Shown: positions 48,079-60,235, counted from the first letter of the stretch. The stretch: DNA of 64,000 nt from Anticarsia gemmatalis (GCF_050436995.1 NC_134776.1:19323001-19387000); one strand, 5' to 3'. Notes: a model not told the origin generated them from the letters alone. Made by a program: numbers and translations.

Positions 48079-50690
48079 TAGTAATTATGTGTATTTATTA
48101 AATTAAAAAGACCTAATAAAAAAATTCTAATCTTAGTAAAAATAATAAAAACATAAAATAGATCGTCATTAAAACCGAAAGTACAGAAAATATTTGACCC
48201 GATGAACCGAATAATAACTTAATATTTGATCATATGATATTCTACAATATCAATTAATATGGTTCGGTAAATTATAAAAAAATATTTCGGTAAAAGTAAT
48301 TTTAAGTACAGAAACGCATTTCTGAAATACCAAAAACTAATATTTGAAAGGTCACTGAACTCGAAGGGCTTTATGTCATTATAAAAGTCGATAAATCAAT
48401 GTTGACGACACGATAAAACATCACTTTATAATTTCTGTTCCGATTGTACAAAATATAAAATTTGCTTCGTCCAATATTAAACTACTACAGTCTTTAAAAA
48501 GGTTGCTTTATTGATCATCTTAAACTGAATAAAACTGTAAGATTTTACGCCTATTTTATTAATATCCAAAACTTCAACTTAAATGTGTTTAGTAACAATG
48601 ATATATCTTGACAGCCCCTATGATTGTCTTCTTTAAACACCAAAGTATAACTATAATCAGATATGAAAATATCAAAGCACAAAAGTATCTTGAAAAATCT
48701 GTCCCAGTAGAATTAATTTCAGAAACCTAACTGTCTGTCTGCAACCCTTTCTAGGTTATACTACAGAATTTATTTAGTTGACAACAAAGTTCATATACCA
48801 AAGTAGGACAGGAGAGTTTTCACAGAATAAAAACCGAAAACTAAACAGTGAATGCAAGTTAGTGTCAAAATAATTTAATAATAACTACATATTATGTAAT
48901 TATTTTTAGCCTATATTTTGCCTAACGATACAACGGTATGAGGCTAAAAAAATACTAAATGTAACTACAGGATTGCGAATTGCAGATTTTATTTGCAAAG
49001 AAAGCCAAAGTCACGAAATTTTTGGTTCTAATTTAATTGTAAGTGCATAAACTGGTTTGAAAAATGCATACCTAGAATTCTCTTTAAAATATCTAGTATT
49101 CCGTTGTAATGTTAGTGTTTTCTAGTACTTTACTAGCGTTCAGTCTGCGAAGTATTCATAAGCATATATGTTCAAATATTAAAAGCTCGGAGGCGGAAAG
49201 AACTGCCTTCCGTAAACAAACAATTTTACTGAAATAAAATAACGGCTACTGTAAATTTTTCTTTACAAAAAAATATATTTGTAAATCGATGAATTTTTGT
49301 ATTGTTTTTAAAATATATTTGTCTTATGTGTGTGAACAATGTCCTATCTTATTTTCTACTAATTTTATAAGCGCGAATATTTGCTTATGTTGGTTTTTAT
49401 AGATAAAACCAGATACTATTTTTTGAAAAAAACTTTACTCTTTGTCTGGCGATATAATAATGAAACAAAGATATTTTTGTTGTGATAATTTATCGAGGTA
49501 ATTTAATCTTTATCAAATAAAATGCAGAGTGAGAGAGTTTTCGGATGAAGGTAATTTGAAACATAATAATTTAGTTTAGTTGTAAAAGTCATCATATAAA
49601 ATTGTTATCAAAGTAAATATTATATGTAATAACAGAAATAAATTTATAATATTTGGATACATTAGTATTACTAACTGTTAAGAATAAACATTATAATTTA
49701 TTGTGTATCATAAGTTATTTAACTAACGAATTGTATTTGAAATAATATATTAAAACGTATGACGTTTATATTTTGTAATTTTAATCGCCTGCCTTTTTTG
49801 TTGCTACAAGTAGAGCAAATAAAGCGATTTAAGATGTATTTCCTTAAAATTTGTGAAGTAAATCCTGTTTAATGTTTGTTGTGAAATATAGTCAATGAAT
49901 GCTATTCAGTAAATGTATCTATTATAACTTGTGTTGTTATTGTTAATAGAGAGTAAAATAAGTGTTACTGAATAAAAGAGCTTAATAATTTTAGAAATGT
50001 TTTAACTGTATATAACTACCTCCTGAAACTACTGGCAAAAACACAACACTTTGCCCGACAGTGAATCGACCCTGAAACCTCTTAGATAATACTAAAATTA
50101 ATATATTCCTAGAGTCGTAAGATATTTAAACATTATTTTCTATTTTAACAAAGTAATTGTTCTAAAAATATTAAAATGCTATTAATAAAGATAAAAATGG
50201 CTGGTTTACGTAGAATAAATTTAATGAAATGCGAGTTTAAATTGAATTATTATTTGTCCATTAAAATCCTTTCATAACGCAAGTTATTTCGCATAAAACG
50301 TGAAGTAAAAGTAACGATACGTGAACAAAGTGCCACGAACGTTACCCAGACTTATTTATAATATTCCGGTTCTAATACAATATTTTTCTAAATTTATTTC
50401 TTGTTAATAAACTTAACTGTATTTATTTTTAAATATTTAAGCTTTTTACGCGCTCAATAATATTGTGAAATGTGAAGAAAATGTTTTTTTGTTTTTTAAT
50501 GTTTAGATACTGCTTTCTTAATTTGTTTTTTCTTTGTTGACGATTGTAGATTTATTTCTTCAAAAATGCACCGAAGGTCTTCTTCAAAAATATTTTTTGT
50601 CAGTAAAAAGGTAGTATTGCCGATAAAGTTGATGGCGGTACAGCTCGTGAAAAACTTTCAATAAACAGTCTATTACCGTAGGTGTCAATT
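48079..50690. other. Unassigned, very AT-rich DNA
   Basis: No gene or element supported. Confidence 0.4.
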
Positions 50691-51600
50691 AGTGTCATAT
50701 CAGTACCCGGCCGCCGCCCGCCGTCGCTGAAATCTGTAAAAAATTCATTACACTGCACGCCAATCATAGTTACAGGCGTTCATTTGTATAGTTTTCAGTC
50801 CCATTCGTATAAATAACATATTATTATCAATATAAAATTAATAAGTAACGCGGTGATTCATAATATATTTACCGATTAAAAGCTTTTAAATTGTAAGCGC
50901 GGCACGGTGTTAACTTTATTTTTTTTATATATAATTGTTGAACGTTTAAACACACATAACAAATAAACTAAAAATGTTTGTAGTATACTCTTTTTAGTAC
51001 AAACCGAGTTCGCCCCGCCTACGTAATGGCGTCGCGGTAGGTAGTCTACGAGCCTCTACGGCGAGCGCTACGGCAAGCGCTACGACACGTAGCCGACGGC
51101 TACTTACTTAGCCGCGCATTTTACAGTAATTTGCCTCTAACTGTTTAATGTACTACAATTACACGTCGGATTACTAGTAATTTTATTGTATTGACCGCAC
51201 TACAACCATTACATTTATATTCTTTTTTAAACTCTTGTTTATCGTAAATAAAACAAATATTTTATTATTAGAAAAAATAACTAACACACAAAAAATATTT
51301 AGAGCTCGTCTCTTCAATTGTTAAGATATTTAAAGACTTTGACAACTGAAAAAAGTTTTAAGAAAATTTCACCCGCCGTCGGAACACGAACCAGAACAAT
51401 AATTTAAATAGGTACAAAAATAATCCGTCAGAATGATTCACGAACAACATAGAATAAGATGAAATACGAGTATTAAAAACATTTAAACAATATAACAGTA
51501 ATCGTTGCGCGTCGGCCGTCGGCACTTTGTAACGAACCCCCGCAAAACTCCGTTACGGGGAAACTCCGTAATTTACGCACCCGTAATAATCTGCTATAAT
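50691..51600. promoter_or_regulatory. Chain of CpG-rich islets
   Basis: Three separate islets in otherwise AT-rich DNA: 50,700-50,735 (ggccgccgcccgccgtcgct); 51,005-51,115, with repeated gcgctacg/cgctacga units and cacgtagccgacggctactt; and 51,500-51,600 (cgttgcgcgtcggccgtcgg, ctccgttacggggaaactcc). They lie within about 2 kb of the only well-supported candidate exon, so promoter or enhancer use is possible. The short internal repeats of the middle islet could instead be a mobile-element relic. Confidence 0.25.
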
Positions 51601-52380
51601 TTGTTCACGTAATTTTACCATCCTCCTTTTATTCCTCATAATTGAAAGTGAAATTCAAACTCCGTTATATTAGGAATTTATTTTTATTTTATGTTTTATA
51701 ATATTTATGTTTTAGTATTCAGTAAAATATTATATTGTTAAATGAGTTACGAGTATTGTTTTAATTCAATTAATATTTTGTTTACTAATCTTTATGTTTA
51801 TTCATTCGTTTATATTCACATGAATTTCGATACATAATAATTTAATGAAATTTAAGCTTTAACAGTATTGAAGTAAATGGTTTTGTTACAATACTTGATA
51901 TATTTTTTTATAGATTGAGTATATTATAAGTAACAGTTAATTTAGATGTTTTTATTTTAGGATACTTCATTATTTTATTTTTTGGTACCGATTTTTAGTA
52001 AATTCAAAATAGTTCAAAGTAAATATTATGAATTTATTGCCAATCAATGGAAATTCATTAAAAATTTGGAAACAAATAAAATATATAGACTGAAAACCAC
52101 AAAATGAACACGTAAAATTTCGCTTAAACCTAAATCCCCCCATGGAGCTCCATGAAATCGCCAGTGCATACGCCAGCTTATGTCAATAACACATCGCAGA
52201 GCCCAATATATACATATACATAATAACCTGAAAAATAAGAGGTTAGTACATAAACAACCATGTTGACGTCTCCGAGAGTAGTCGTAAGAAACCGTACGAC
52301 TAGCGATCCGTTTTGTTTTAATATATTTGAAGGTTTAGTGTTAGTACACGCGGAGTTTATAAAGTCAAGGTTTGTTTTCA
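51601..52380. other. Unassigned AT-rich DNA
   Basis: A 14-base palindrome, catggagctccatg, at 52,141-52,154. No exon supported. Confidence 0.4.
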
Positions 52381-52481
52381 CGCGGCGACAACACGGTGAA
52401 GAGCGCGGTCAGATCCGGAGAACGTAAGGAACGTAAGGAACGTCAGAGAGGTAGTAAGAAGTAGTGACATGGAGTACTCAC

Positions 52482-52643
52482 GGACGGGTTGGGGACGCAG
52501 CGGCGCGGGTCGCTGCTCCGGTACGTGGGGCTGTACCTGCCGGGGAAGCAGCCGGGCGGCGCCATCAGACCGCCGCCGGACTTCATCTTATCCGGCGAGT
52601 ACATCGCACATGACCCCCACGGGTCGTCCTCCAATTTCAACAC
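52482..52643 (-). CDS. Candidate internal coding exon, 54 codons
   Basis: The best coding signal in the window. On the minus strand the frame reads VLKLEDDPWGSCAMYSPDKM, continues with glycine/proline-rich text and ends near YRSSDPRRCVPNPS, exactly 54 codons. It is followed by a donor, GTGAGT (52,481 downward), and preceded by tatcactcaccttccaag, a fair acceptor. An alternative acceptor, cag, at 52,662-52,664 would add six in-frame codons (YHSPSK). About 48 of 53 codons counted end in G or C. The plus-strand frame (QRRGSLLRYVGLYLPGKQPG) shares the same wobble positions and ends at a strong donor, AAG/GTGAGT, but its left side is purine-rich and lacks a good acceptor. The minus strand is therefore preferred. 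I do not recognise the protein. The proline/serine/glycine content resembles disordered parts of regulatory proteins, which is inference. Confidence 0.5.
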
Positions 52644-52659
52644 CTTGGAAGGTGAGTGA

Positions 52660-52880
52660 TACTGCCGGTCGAAAATTTTGGCGATTTTTATCGTACTTTC
52701 GGGTAATAATAGGCGACGCGTCGCCGCGACCGTCCGCTGCGCCGGGTACTGACCGACTGAGGCAGGCGCCGCGTGACGTCACGGGCCACGCCCTCGCCCC
52801 ACCACTGCCGCGGCTCCACGCCCCCGCCCCCCGCAGCGTCTCACGCGTGTTTACGTCGCCGCCGGCGGGTTCACGAATTA
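52660..52880. promoter_or_regulatory. CpG-rich island beside the candidate exon
   Basis: Very CpG-rich (gacgcgtcgccgcgaccgtc, ccacgcccccgccccccgca) with a full CRE octamer, TGACGTCA (52,774-52,781). Long open frames on both strands here follow from the scarcity of stop codons in GC-rich DNA. If the exon is on the minus strand, this lies just upstream of it in an intron. If a plus-strand exon is real, it lies just downstream. Confidence 0.35.
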
Positions 52881-53624
52881 CTGAATTATTTAATTGGTCC
52901 ATTCACTCTCTTACTTGTTACCTTTTCACGCTCCTAACTCTAAAAAGGTTGACGGATGGCCCGTGACGATCGGCAGGGCTAATTGTGCGACAATCGATAC
53001 GCAGGGGACGCACAATGAGCCGCGTGCCCGATCATTTACTTGCTTCTAACTAAACCGTGCGGCGGTTGTTATCATGTAAGTTTGTTGCGGAATGCGTTAG
53101 CGTGCTCACGACCTGTTGGTGCCTTCACGCTTAACTGCATTACGTTTGATAAAAAGTTTCACGACGTACATATAAATGTTTTTATTGTAACGTTGATCGC
53201 ACTCGCCTGTGTACACTGTGCGAGGCTTTCATTTTAATAAACAAAGGAAATAATTACGGCGTTCTGTAATGCAGTAGCGTCCAATTAACCTTTATCACTG
53301 GTCTTAAGAGTTTAGTATAAGAGCAATATAAACACGTAGCTTTATGTTTTATAATAATTGGAATTTAATATTAGTAGTCAAGCTGTTTGCTGTTCGTACA
53401 TTGACGCGATGAGTTTTGATCACTTTTCAACGTGTCAATTTGGCAATACTTGACAACCTTGGTGCTTAATGACGATAGATGATCGAGCGATGATTCACAT
53501 CACAGCCGCTATAAAAATCACTTAATATGTGGTCTATAGCCACAAACTGCAAAAGCAATTTCTTAAACCTTAAATGACATCTACAAAAGTGGATATAATC
53601 TAATAAACTTGGCAATACATAGGT
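52881..53624. other. Unassigned DNA
   Basis: No supported gene. CpG content falls gradually away from the island. Confidence 0.4.
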
Positions 53625-53700
53625 ACCGCGCAGTGGCTATTACGATAGCCTTGCCTCTAACATAGCACAAGTTATCAAGAGTTCAAATCTTGCACCACAC
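53625..53700 (+). repeat. tRNA-like SINE head, decayed
   Basis: accgcgcagtggctattacg then atcaagagttcaaatcttgc. The spacing of A- and B-box-like text fits a SINE head. No tRNA cloverleaf can be drawn. Confidence 0.45.
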
Positions 53701-55644
53701 ACATAACTAAAAAATTAAAACGTAATAATAATGATAACGAATGACTCGTATAACATCAAATAGCACAATATAATGAAACTCCGCCACGAACAATTATTTA
53801 ATATGTTTCTTAAAATGTTATAATTCTTCTACGCCAATGTTGTAAAGATGTTCGAGAGTCCAACGACCGCAGCATCCCTAGTCTGGACCGGCACATAACG
53901 TAACATTGACATTAGACATTGACACCAGCGAGGTGAGCGGGATGACGTCATAACATCGGAATCACACATCTACTACTAGCCTGGCGACAGTTTTACACAC
54001 TAGAATAGAAATGAACCATATTGATATTATACAAGCATGGAAATTTGACTGTCTGTCTTTTATGCTTTTGTGGTCAAACTGCTGTACGATACATGCCGAT
54101 AAGCTTTATTATGCTGAGAGGAGACAACACGCGGAAATTGGTAAAAATATTTTAAGGTTTGTAGGTGTTCATCAATTGTGACATTTAAAGCATTTGGTTT
54201 GGGATATTGCATGACTAACCCGTTTAATTTTCCACTAATCTACTGATTTCTTTTTGATAGAAACTTCACCAGTCTTATAACTGCCTATAATAAAACTAAA
54301 AAGCAGCCAGAACGTCAAGACATTATTTTTATATAAAACAGACAGCCATCTATGAATTTTCAAATTGCATCCCATCGTATACTAGCAATTAAAAAAAGCA
54401 AGTGTGTTTCTCGTTATTGTTGCTTACGTTCTTCTAGCCTTTTGAAACAGCGATAGATTCAAAATGCAGTGACATTTTGGAAAGTTATAGGGAAATTTTA
54501 ATTTGAACTGAAAAAGAGCACAATTGAACGTTTCGTACTAAACGAATCTAAAAGTACAACAAACATATTATTTCAACAAACTTCTTAGAAATAACAAACA
54601 AAGAAAGGATTCTAAGAAGTTCTTGTATCACGTGCGGGTATCAGGGAATAATATTTCTAATAGCGTTTCCAAGGTGAGCTTTTAAACGGAGATTAAAACC
54701 TTTGGAAATCACTTTTAGTGCACGATACGTGTACGATTCGTGGCCGAGACTGCAACCAGTAATCGGCTTACTAACTCTCACATATTCGATTCCGGGAAAC
54801 CTTTAGCTAAATGACTGGAACTGACTTATATCCACACGTAGACTTGGCTTGATGGCTGCAGAGTCTATTAGATTTGTGAAATGGTATTTAGTTGTGAGTT
54901 ATTAATAAATTCTTAGATGTTCTAGGAAGACGTAGTAAGTACTATAAAGTTATATTTTACAATAGCTTTTAATTTATTTTAGTTTGATACTACAGTTTAG
55001 TAACATACGCTTGAGATACTGATACTAAGAAGATAGATCGGTATGTTGCCTTTCTTCGCCTATATTTCGTTCCCATTTTCAATTTCTCTAGGCAATTAGT
55101 TGCAAGTTATAAAATACACTGGAAAGTGTACAATTACTACACAAACCTGATTTGATTTCAAATCCAATCTACAACAGAATGCTACGCTGGTCTAATTAAT
55201 ACCTAATCAATATTTTTTTTTATTATCACTCCTATTTCTAATATTTGAAAACAATATTTTTTTTAATCTTACTAAAACTCGAAAACGGCTTGTCCAATTT
55301 CGCTAATTTTTGGTTCAATCTTTTGACGTTTAAAGCTTAACTAAATATTAAAAACAAAAATCAACATCCACCTGAACAGAATCGCTTTAGCAAACTTATA
55401 CAAAATATGACCAGCGGCAGTCGAGTCGGCGATAACCGAGTGAATCCTGAGCTTAGCTTTGAGTCTCAATCACACGGCTCCGTGTCTCACACGAACTGCC
55501 TTGATATCACAGCTTTACTTCACATTCACCTGATATTATTTTGAACTGGAGAAAAGTGAGGAGATGTTGTTAAAGTATTTTCTATATTTACACGTGTTGA
55601 GTGATTTGTTTTCTGCTTTGATATCTAAGCTGTATAGATCTGTA
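53701..55644. other. Unassigned DNA
   Basis: One full CRE octamer at 53,943-53,950. A SINE-head relic at 54,738-54,800 (tcgtggccgagactgcaacc, ttcgattccgggaaacc). A hairpin, acacggctccgtgt, near 55,472. No exon supported. Confidence 0.4.
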
Positions 55645-55757
55645 TGAAACAATGGAAGTTTGTAGACATAGCATGTGGTGTGTGTGTTCTTCGATCTCTG
55701 CTTAACCCTCTCCTCCCTCTTGCTGTGAGAAAAAGGAGTGATTTGATGTATGTATGT
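55645..55757 (+). repeat. LINE 3' end fragment
   Basis: gaaacaatggaagtttgtag, then ttcgatctctgcttaaccct and aaaggagtgatttgatgtat with a short (atgt) tail. Confidence 0.5.
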
Positions 55758-56550
55758 ACAGCTGATTGTATAACGTAAAGTATTAGTTAACTTAACAAGT
55801 GGTTTTTAACTGTATTTTAATTCCGTGCTAAACTTATGCCCGATAAATCAAACAATACGATGAGGCACCATTAAACAGACATAGTTCACTGAAAGAACTT
55901 AAGGGAAAACTAAATTTTACCTATGATATAATATCATATAAATAATATGCGTGTAAATATTTAAATTTGACTTGTCTTTACGAATCACAAATACTGAAAC
56001 TCATCATGCTGTTTTAATTTTTTATTTTTATAGACACCAATCTATTAAAACAGGCCTAGAAAAGGCTGTGTGACGTACAAAAAACCTCACGACGACAAAC
56101 CATACGATCGGTAGCTCGATTCCTTGCTTATCGACTACCGACTCCCGGGTAGTCATCGAGAATCTGTTTAGCGCCTCTACCGGGCTCCGTTAAAACTATT
56201 TTGACAGTACATTTTAAATGTCAAATCTTGATACTCGACAATACCGACTGTAGAGAATTGGGCTACCGTGATAATTCACCATATTTTAAAAGCAGTAAAC
56301 ATATACAGCAATCAATCTTGGCTCTTAGAATGCATTAATAAAAGAATGTTTGTATATATTATTAAGTGTTGCAGCACGTACTGGATACGCCTGCATTTCC
56401 CCAAGGTTTCCTACGTGGTGGATTGCTCTACTACTTAGCATAGACTTTATATTCAACTAGAGACTAAAGATTTTGTAGGCGATAGTTTAGCCTAAATCAA
56501 TACTAAGAACTTTGTCTTGAGTATCTGTCCTAAGGTTGAGAATGAATTTG
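55758..56550. other. Unassigned AT-rich DNA
   Basis: Nothing supported. Confidence 0.4.
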
Positions 56551-56616
56551 CAAGTATATAAGTATGTTTATCAGTTGTCTAGTCACTATAGTGCAGCTAG
56601 CTTTGCTTAGTTTTAA
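56551..56616 (+). repeat. SINE family A fragment, forward
   Basis: caagtatataagtatgttta, then tcagttgtctagtcactata and gctttgcttagttttaaatt. Cut before the ccgtgtgtga block. Confidence 0.65.
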
Positions 56617-56620
56617 ATTA

Positions 56621-56700
56621 GATAAATAAATAAATATATTGGGACAACTCACACACGGTCATCTGATTCCAAACTAAGCAGATGAGCTTGTACCATGGTA
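56621..56700 (-). repeat. SINE family A fragment, reverse
   Basis: gataaataaataaatatatt, then gggacaactcacacacggtc, atctgattccaaactaagca and gatgagcttgtaccatggta. It is inverted and meets the forward fragment tail to tail. Confidence 0.7.
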
Positions 56701-57747
56701 AACGTGATGAGATGTCCTGTGTTATTTATTTAGTTTGCATAACGATAGCCCTTATTTTGAAGTCTCGATATATTGACTTACACCTATTTCGTACTTGTTT
56801 AAAAATCCTAGTATATTAGCAAAATTGTCTTTACTCATTTCTGTAGATTGCTCAACCGTAAATTCAAATTCTGCGAGAAGCAATCATAAAAACTGAATTA
56901 ACGGAAACTTACTTCTGTGATGTCATATTTTCTGCTTATATTCTAAAGTCCTTAAGGAGGCACGCACTATAGACACCTATTAAAGCATATGGAATTTCTA
57001 TAACAAGTACTCATAAAATATTTTTTTGTTTCGTGGAAATCAAATCTATGGACTTTCCTACCGTCTAAAATGAATACACACTATACATATATTGTCCACT
57101 CTTCACTAAACTTTCAATCTATCCATTAGTGTAAGCTGAAATGAAATCCATTTAACACTTTCAGAGATTATCTCTCACAGATGGACTGACAGAGAGGACG
57201 CTAGGCTTTTTATTCTTTTACAATTAGTCATATGAATTTATTTTATTTCTACTATGTATGTAGAATTGGATTGACAATTTAGTGTATATATTTTGGGTTA
57301 CTCTGACAAGTTTCGTTTGTTCAAAAGTGAACATCGTGACGAGGTCCACTACTAGAATAATATTTAGCATCTTGAATAGTCTAACTTTAGATGTTTACTT
57401 CTTAAGATAATCTAGAACCTAAATAACTAGGAATGAAGAAAACGGTTTATTTAACGCGGCATTTTTCTATTTACCTAGTACGGTATTCATATTTTAACGT
57501 CTGTTTCACCTTTTTAAGTGATTATAAACGAGTCAGTTATCAATTTCTATCTTTAATACAATTGGCAGCCACAACCCTCATCAGCTTAATCTAAAATGCA
57601 ATTTTTTCAACAAATTCAACTCAATTACAGATTTGCGCGTTGCCGGAAAATTCGCTTTCACATATTCATTTAAAACGAATTTCCACATCTCTACCTACAC
57701 CGATATGCACAATGGTCGTGATTAGCGTCGCAGTAATTACGGTGTTC
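56701..57747. other. Unassigned AT-rich DNA
   Basis: Nothing supported. Confidence 0.4.
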
Positions 57748-57765
57748 AGCCGGCAGATGGCGCGA
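57748..57765 (+). promoter_or_regulatory. CTCF-like motif
   Basis: agccggcagatggcgcga contains the AGATGGCGC-type core known for insect CTCF sites. It lies 38 bases before the ATG of the open frame at 57,804. Confidence 0.35.
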
Positions 57766-57803
57766 GTTTTAATTTTTCGATTTCGGACCTGCCTGTATAA
57801 TAC

Positions 57804-57951
57804 ATGAGGCTTTTATCGCTCCCGTGGTTCCTTCGGGGATTCGTGAGCCACGGGACAAGTGATCAGCTGAAGCGATTTGGATTTATATTTATTTTTTGTT
57901 TGTACTGTACAGCGATATTGTCGATGGAAAGGTGTTTAATTGTGTTTGTGT
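57804..57951 (+). CDS. Candidate first coding exon (unrecognised)
   Basis: ATG opens a frame reading MRLLSLPWFLRGFVSHGTSD and so on, with a hydrophobic stretch (FIFIFCLYCTAILS) that could be a membrane segment. A strong donor, GTAAGTATA, starts at 57,952. Without splicing the frame runs to a stop after 62 codons. The 5' part is GC-richer than its surroundings. No TATA box or recognisable domain. The hydrophobic part is T-rich and may be a chance translation. Confidence 0.22.
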
Positions 57952-57992
57952 GTAAGTATATTGTGCGGAAATACTCTAAAAATATTTTGTAA

Positions 57993-59477
57993 CCTAAACC
58001 CGTGTACTCTGTCTTTGTAAAGTAAGATGAATATCTGATCTTCGATTAAATAAATAAATTAGAAACTGTTTGTAAGCTACATTTTCAGATCAGATCAGAT
58101 CTAAGTATAACAAAAATTAATGTTTTCAAAAACAATATTAATTTTCGAAAATAGTCCACAAAAGCTACGGGTGGTTTATGTAAGAATTTGTTGGGACAAT
58201 CTCTGTTATTGGGTTTTAGTTCGACTACTTTCAAAATATTATTAGCTGCAAACATAAAATTAGATCTATATATTGTCCAATATTAATAAATTTCATCAAA
58301 TTTTATACTAGAAAAACTTTATAAAAAAATCTACACAAAAAAAAATACACCCGCGCTATCTCCCCTGTCTTACGTCATAGCCACATCACGTACCCTTTTT
58401 AGGGTACCACAGATAGGTACGGAACCACGGCTGGACTGCCACTGTATACGATACTTAGCTACATTAACTATTCTATTTAGAATTAGAGCTTTAATGAATC
58501 GGCATCTTTATTATCTTACTTCGTTCAAAATAATAATACGTGTATAAAAGGTTTAGGTACAACTTTTTATTGAATGAAAATGAATATAATATAGTTTGAG
58601 TATAGATTTTTGCGTTTGTAAATTAAGTACGTTTAGTATAGAAATTGATAGTTTGTGCATAATTGATTGATATAAAGTATGTTTGGGTTTCCATGAGGTG
58701 TGTAATTCTTATTGGGTTCCGATGAGATATGATATTGAATTTTATGTATTGAATTTCTTAAGGTAGTGTTTTCGTTGATACGTCATTTGAGCAGAAATTA
58801 AACTAGATTACTATATAGTTAGCAAGGTTAAGAAACTATAACAGCCTATTCCTCAAGTCCAGTGAGGTGCTACGATATTTTCTGTTCCGATATTCTTGTT
58901 TTGTTCATATTTGCGTTGATTAGTTGTAAATGTATAGAGTATATTATACTAAACCTCAATTGTAAATGTAGGGTAACGTAACAACTGCCATCTGTTTAAC
59001 ACAGTTCTAAGTATTCCAAAAAACAATCTTTAATGAAAAAATAAACTTTAAGACCACAATTGTAAATCATTGAAACCAAATCATCAAATCACTGTATTAC
59101 AACATTTCACCAATTATAGTTCCATGATGATCAACCTCATTTACAATTCCCACTTTGCTCGACCCAGACATTGAACCTGCACTCAACTGCATAGAGCTTA
59201 ATACATACAAACAAACAAACGCATAATAGTACACATATGCGAGTGGTCCCCCCGGGATGTGAATCTAATCCATCCGGAAACATCGCCGCCATATTAACTA
59301 CCTATGTTATCCCTTACACTATAGTAGTGTACACTGTTGTACTATAGAATTTATAGATCATACTAGTACGTAGATACAAGTTTGTAGTCGTCACTGTAAA
59401 GGTATATTTTACGTTAAAACATATTTTTTCTGGAAAGGATATTATTTCTTTATTGATAATTTATAAACAAATGTTTT
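57993..59477. other. Unassigned AT-rich DNA
   Basis: Short (gatca) run at 58,087-58,101. Hairpin gtaccct/agggtac at 58,391-58,408 inside an inverted repeat-tail relic (58,344-58,440). Nothing coding. Confidence 0.4.
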
Positions 59478-59555
59478 TTGAACCTATTACTGTCCCACTA
59501 CTGGGCAACGGTTTCCTCCCAACAAGGGAAGGATTAGACCTTGAGTCCAAGTCCG
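59478..59555 (-). repeat. SINE tail (inverted)
   Basis: gaacctattactgtcccact, then actgggcaacggtttcctcc and attagaccttgagtccaagt. Confidence 0.65.
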
Positions 59556-60099
59556 TTTATTTACAATGCTTTACATATAATTGATAATTTACAATACAAG
59601 AAATCATAAATTTGTACAAAAATTGTATACGCCTGAATGCGTTTGCAATCGAAATTCTAATTAATTCAACCAAAAAAAGGATAGAAAAGTTATAAAGAAA
59701 TTTCTTTGTCTGACAATTTTTTATTTTATTTCTAGTTTTGAAAGTAACATTATAGGCAGACTGTGCTTTTGACTCATCTTCAGTTTTTACTAAATTCTCA
59801 TAAATTCTACATCTCACGATTCTAAAGACTTATCTGTAAAGAGTTTTTCCCCAAACAATTTAGTGGGTTATTTGTGCGTAAAGTTTGTTTAAGTAGTTTT
59901 TATTTTGGAAAACATATTTTGACCTTTAGATTTCTATCTATTTTATCTTACACGCATCTTTTCTCATTCGTACCTTTACAAAACATTCTTACACATAGAA
60001 AAACACACTTATTATATTTCCCAACAAAAATATATGTATAGAAGCGTTTCTATTTACTCGTTAAACCTTTGTTATTAGGTAGTACATAACGAAAAAAGT
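59556..60099. other. Unassigned AT-rich DNA
   Basis: Nothing supported. Confidence 0.4.
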
Positions 60100-60235
60100 T
60101 AAAACGGGAAAGGTTTGAACGCAGCAAGACAGTAGACTGCGGGCCGCTTCCGGCGGATGTGGCCGCCCCTCCCCTCCCCCCACCTCGCACCGGAAGCACC
60201 CGAGCCCTTCCGACAAGCGAACAACGAGGACAGAC
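60100..60235. promoter_or_regulatory. GC-rich promoter-like island
   Basis: gcgggccgcttccggcggat, then tggccgcccctcccctcccc, then cctcgcaccggaagcacccg. Two ETS-type sites in opposite orientation (CTTCCGG at 60,147-60,153 and ACCGGAAGC at 60,189-60,197) flank a C-rich strand. The minus-strand frame through it is GC-driven and has no motif. Direction unknown. Confidence 0.35.

Noticed and set aside
52588..52902. 104-codon minus-strand open frame
   Set aside because: Mostly island DNA with few stops. It is out of frame with the periodic 162-bp exon and has no motif.
52469..52966. 165-codon plus-strand open frame, longest in the window
   Set aside because: It lies in GC-rich DNA where stops are rare. 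Its third positions are much less G/C-biased than those of the overlapping frames, so the periodicity favours another frame. It also runs through a strong donor.
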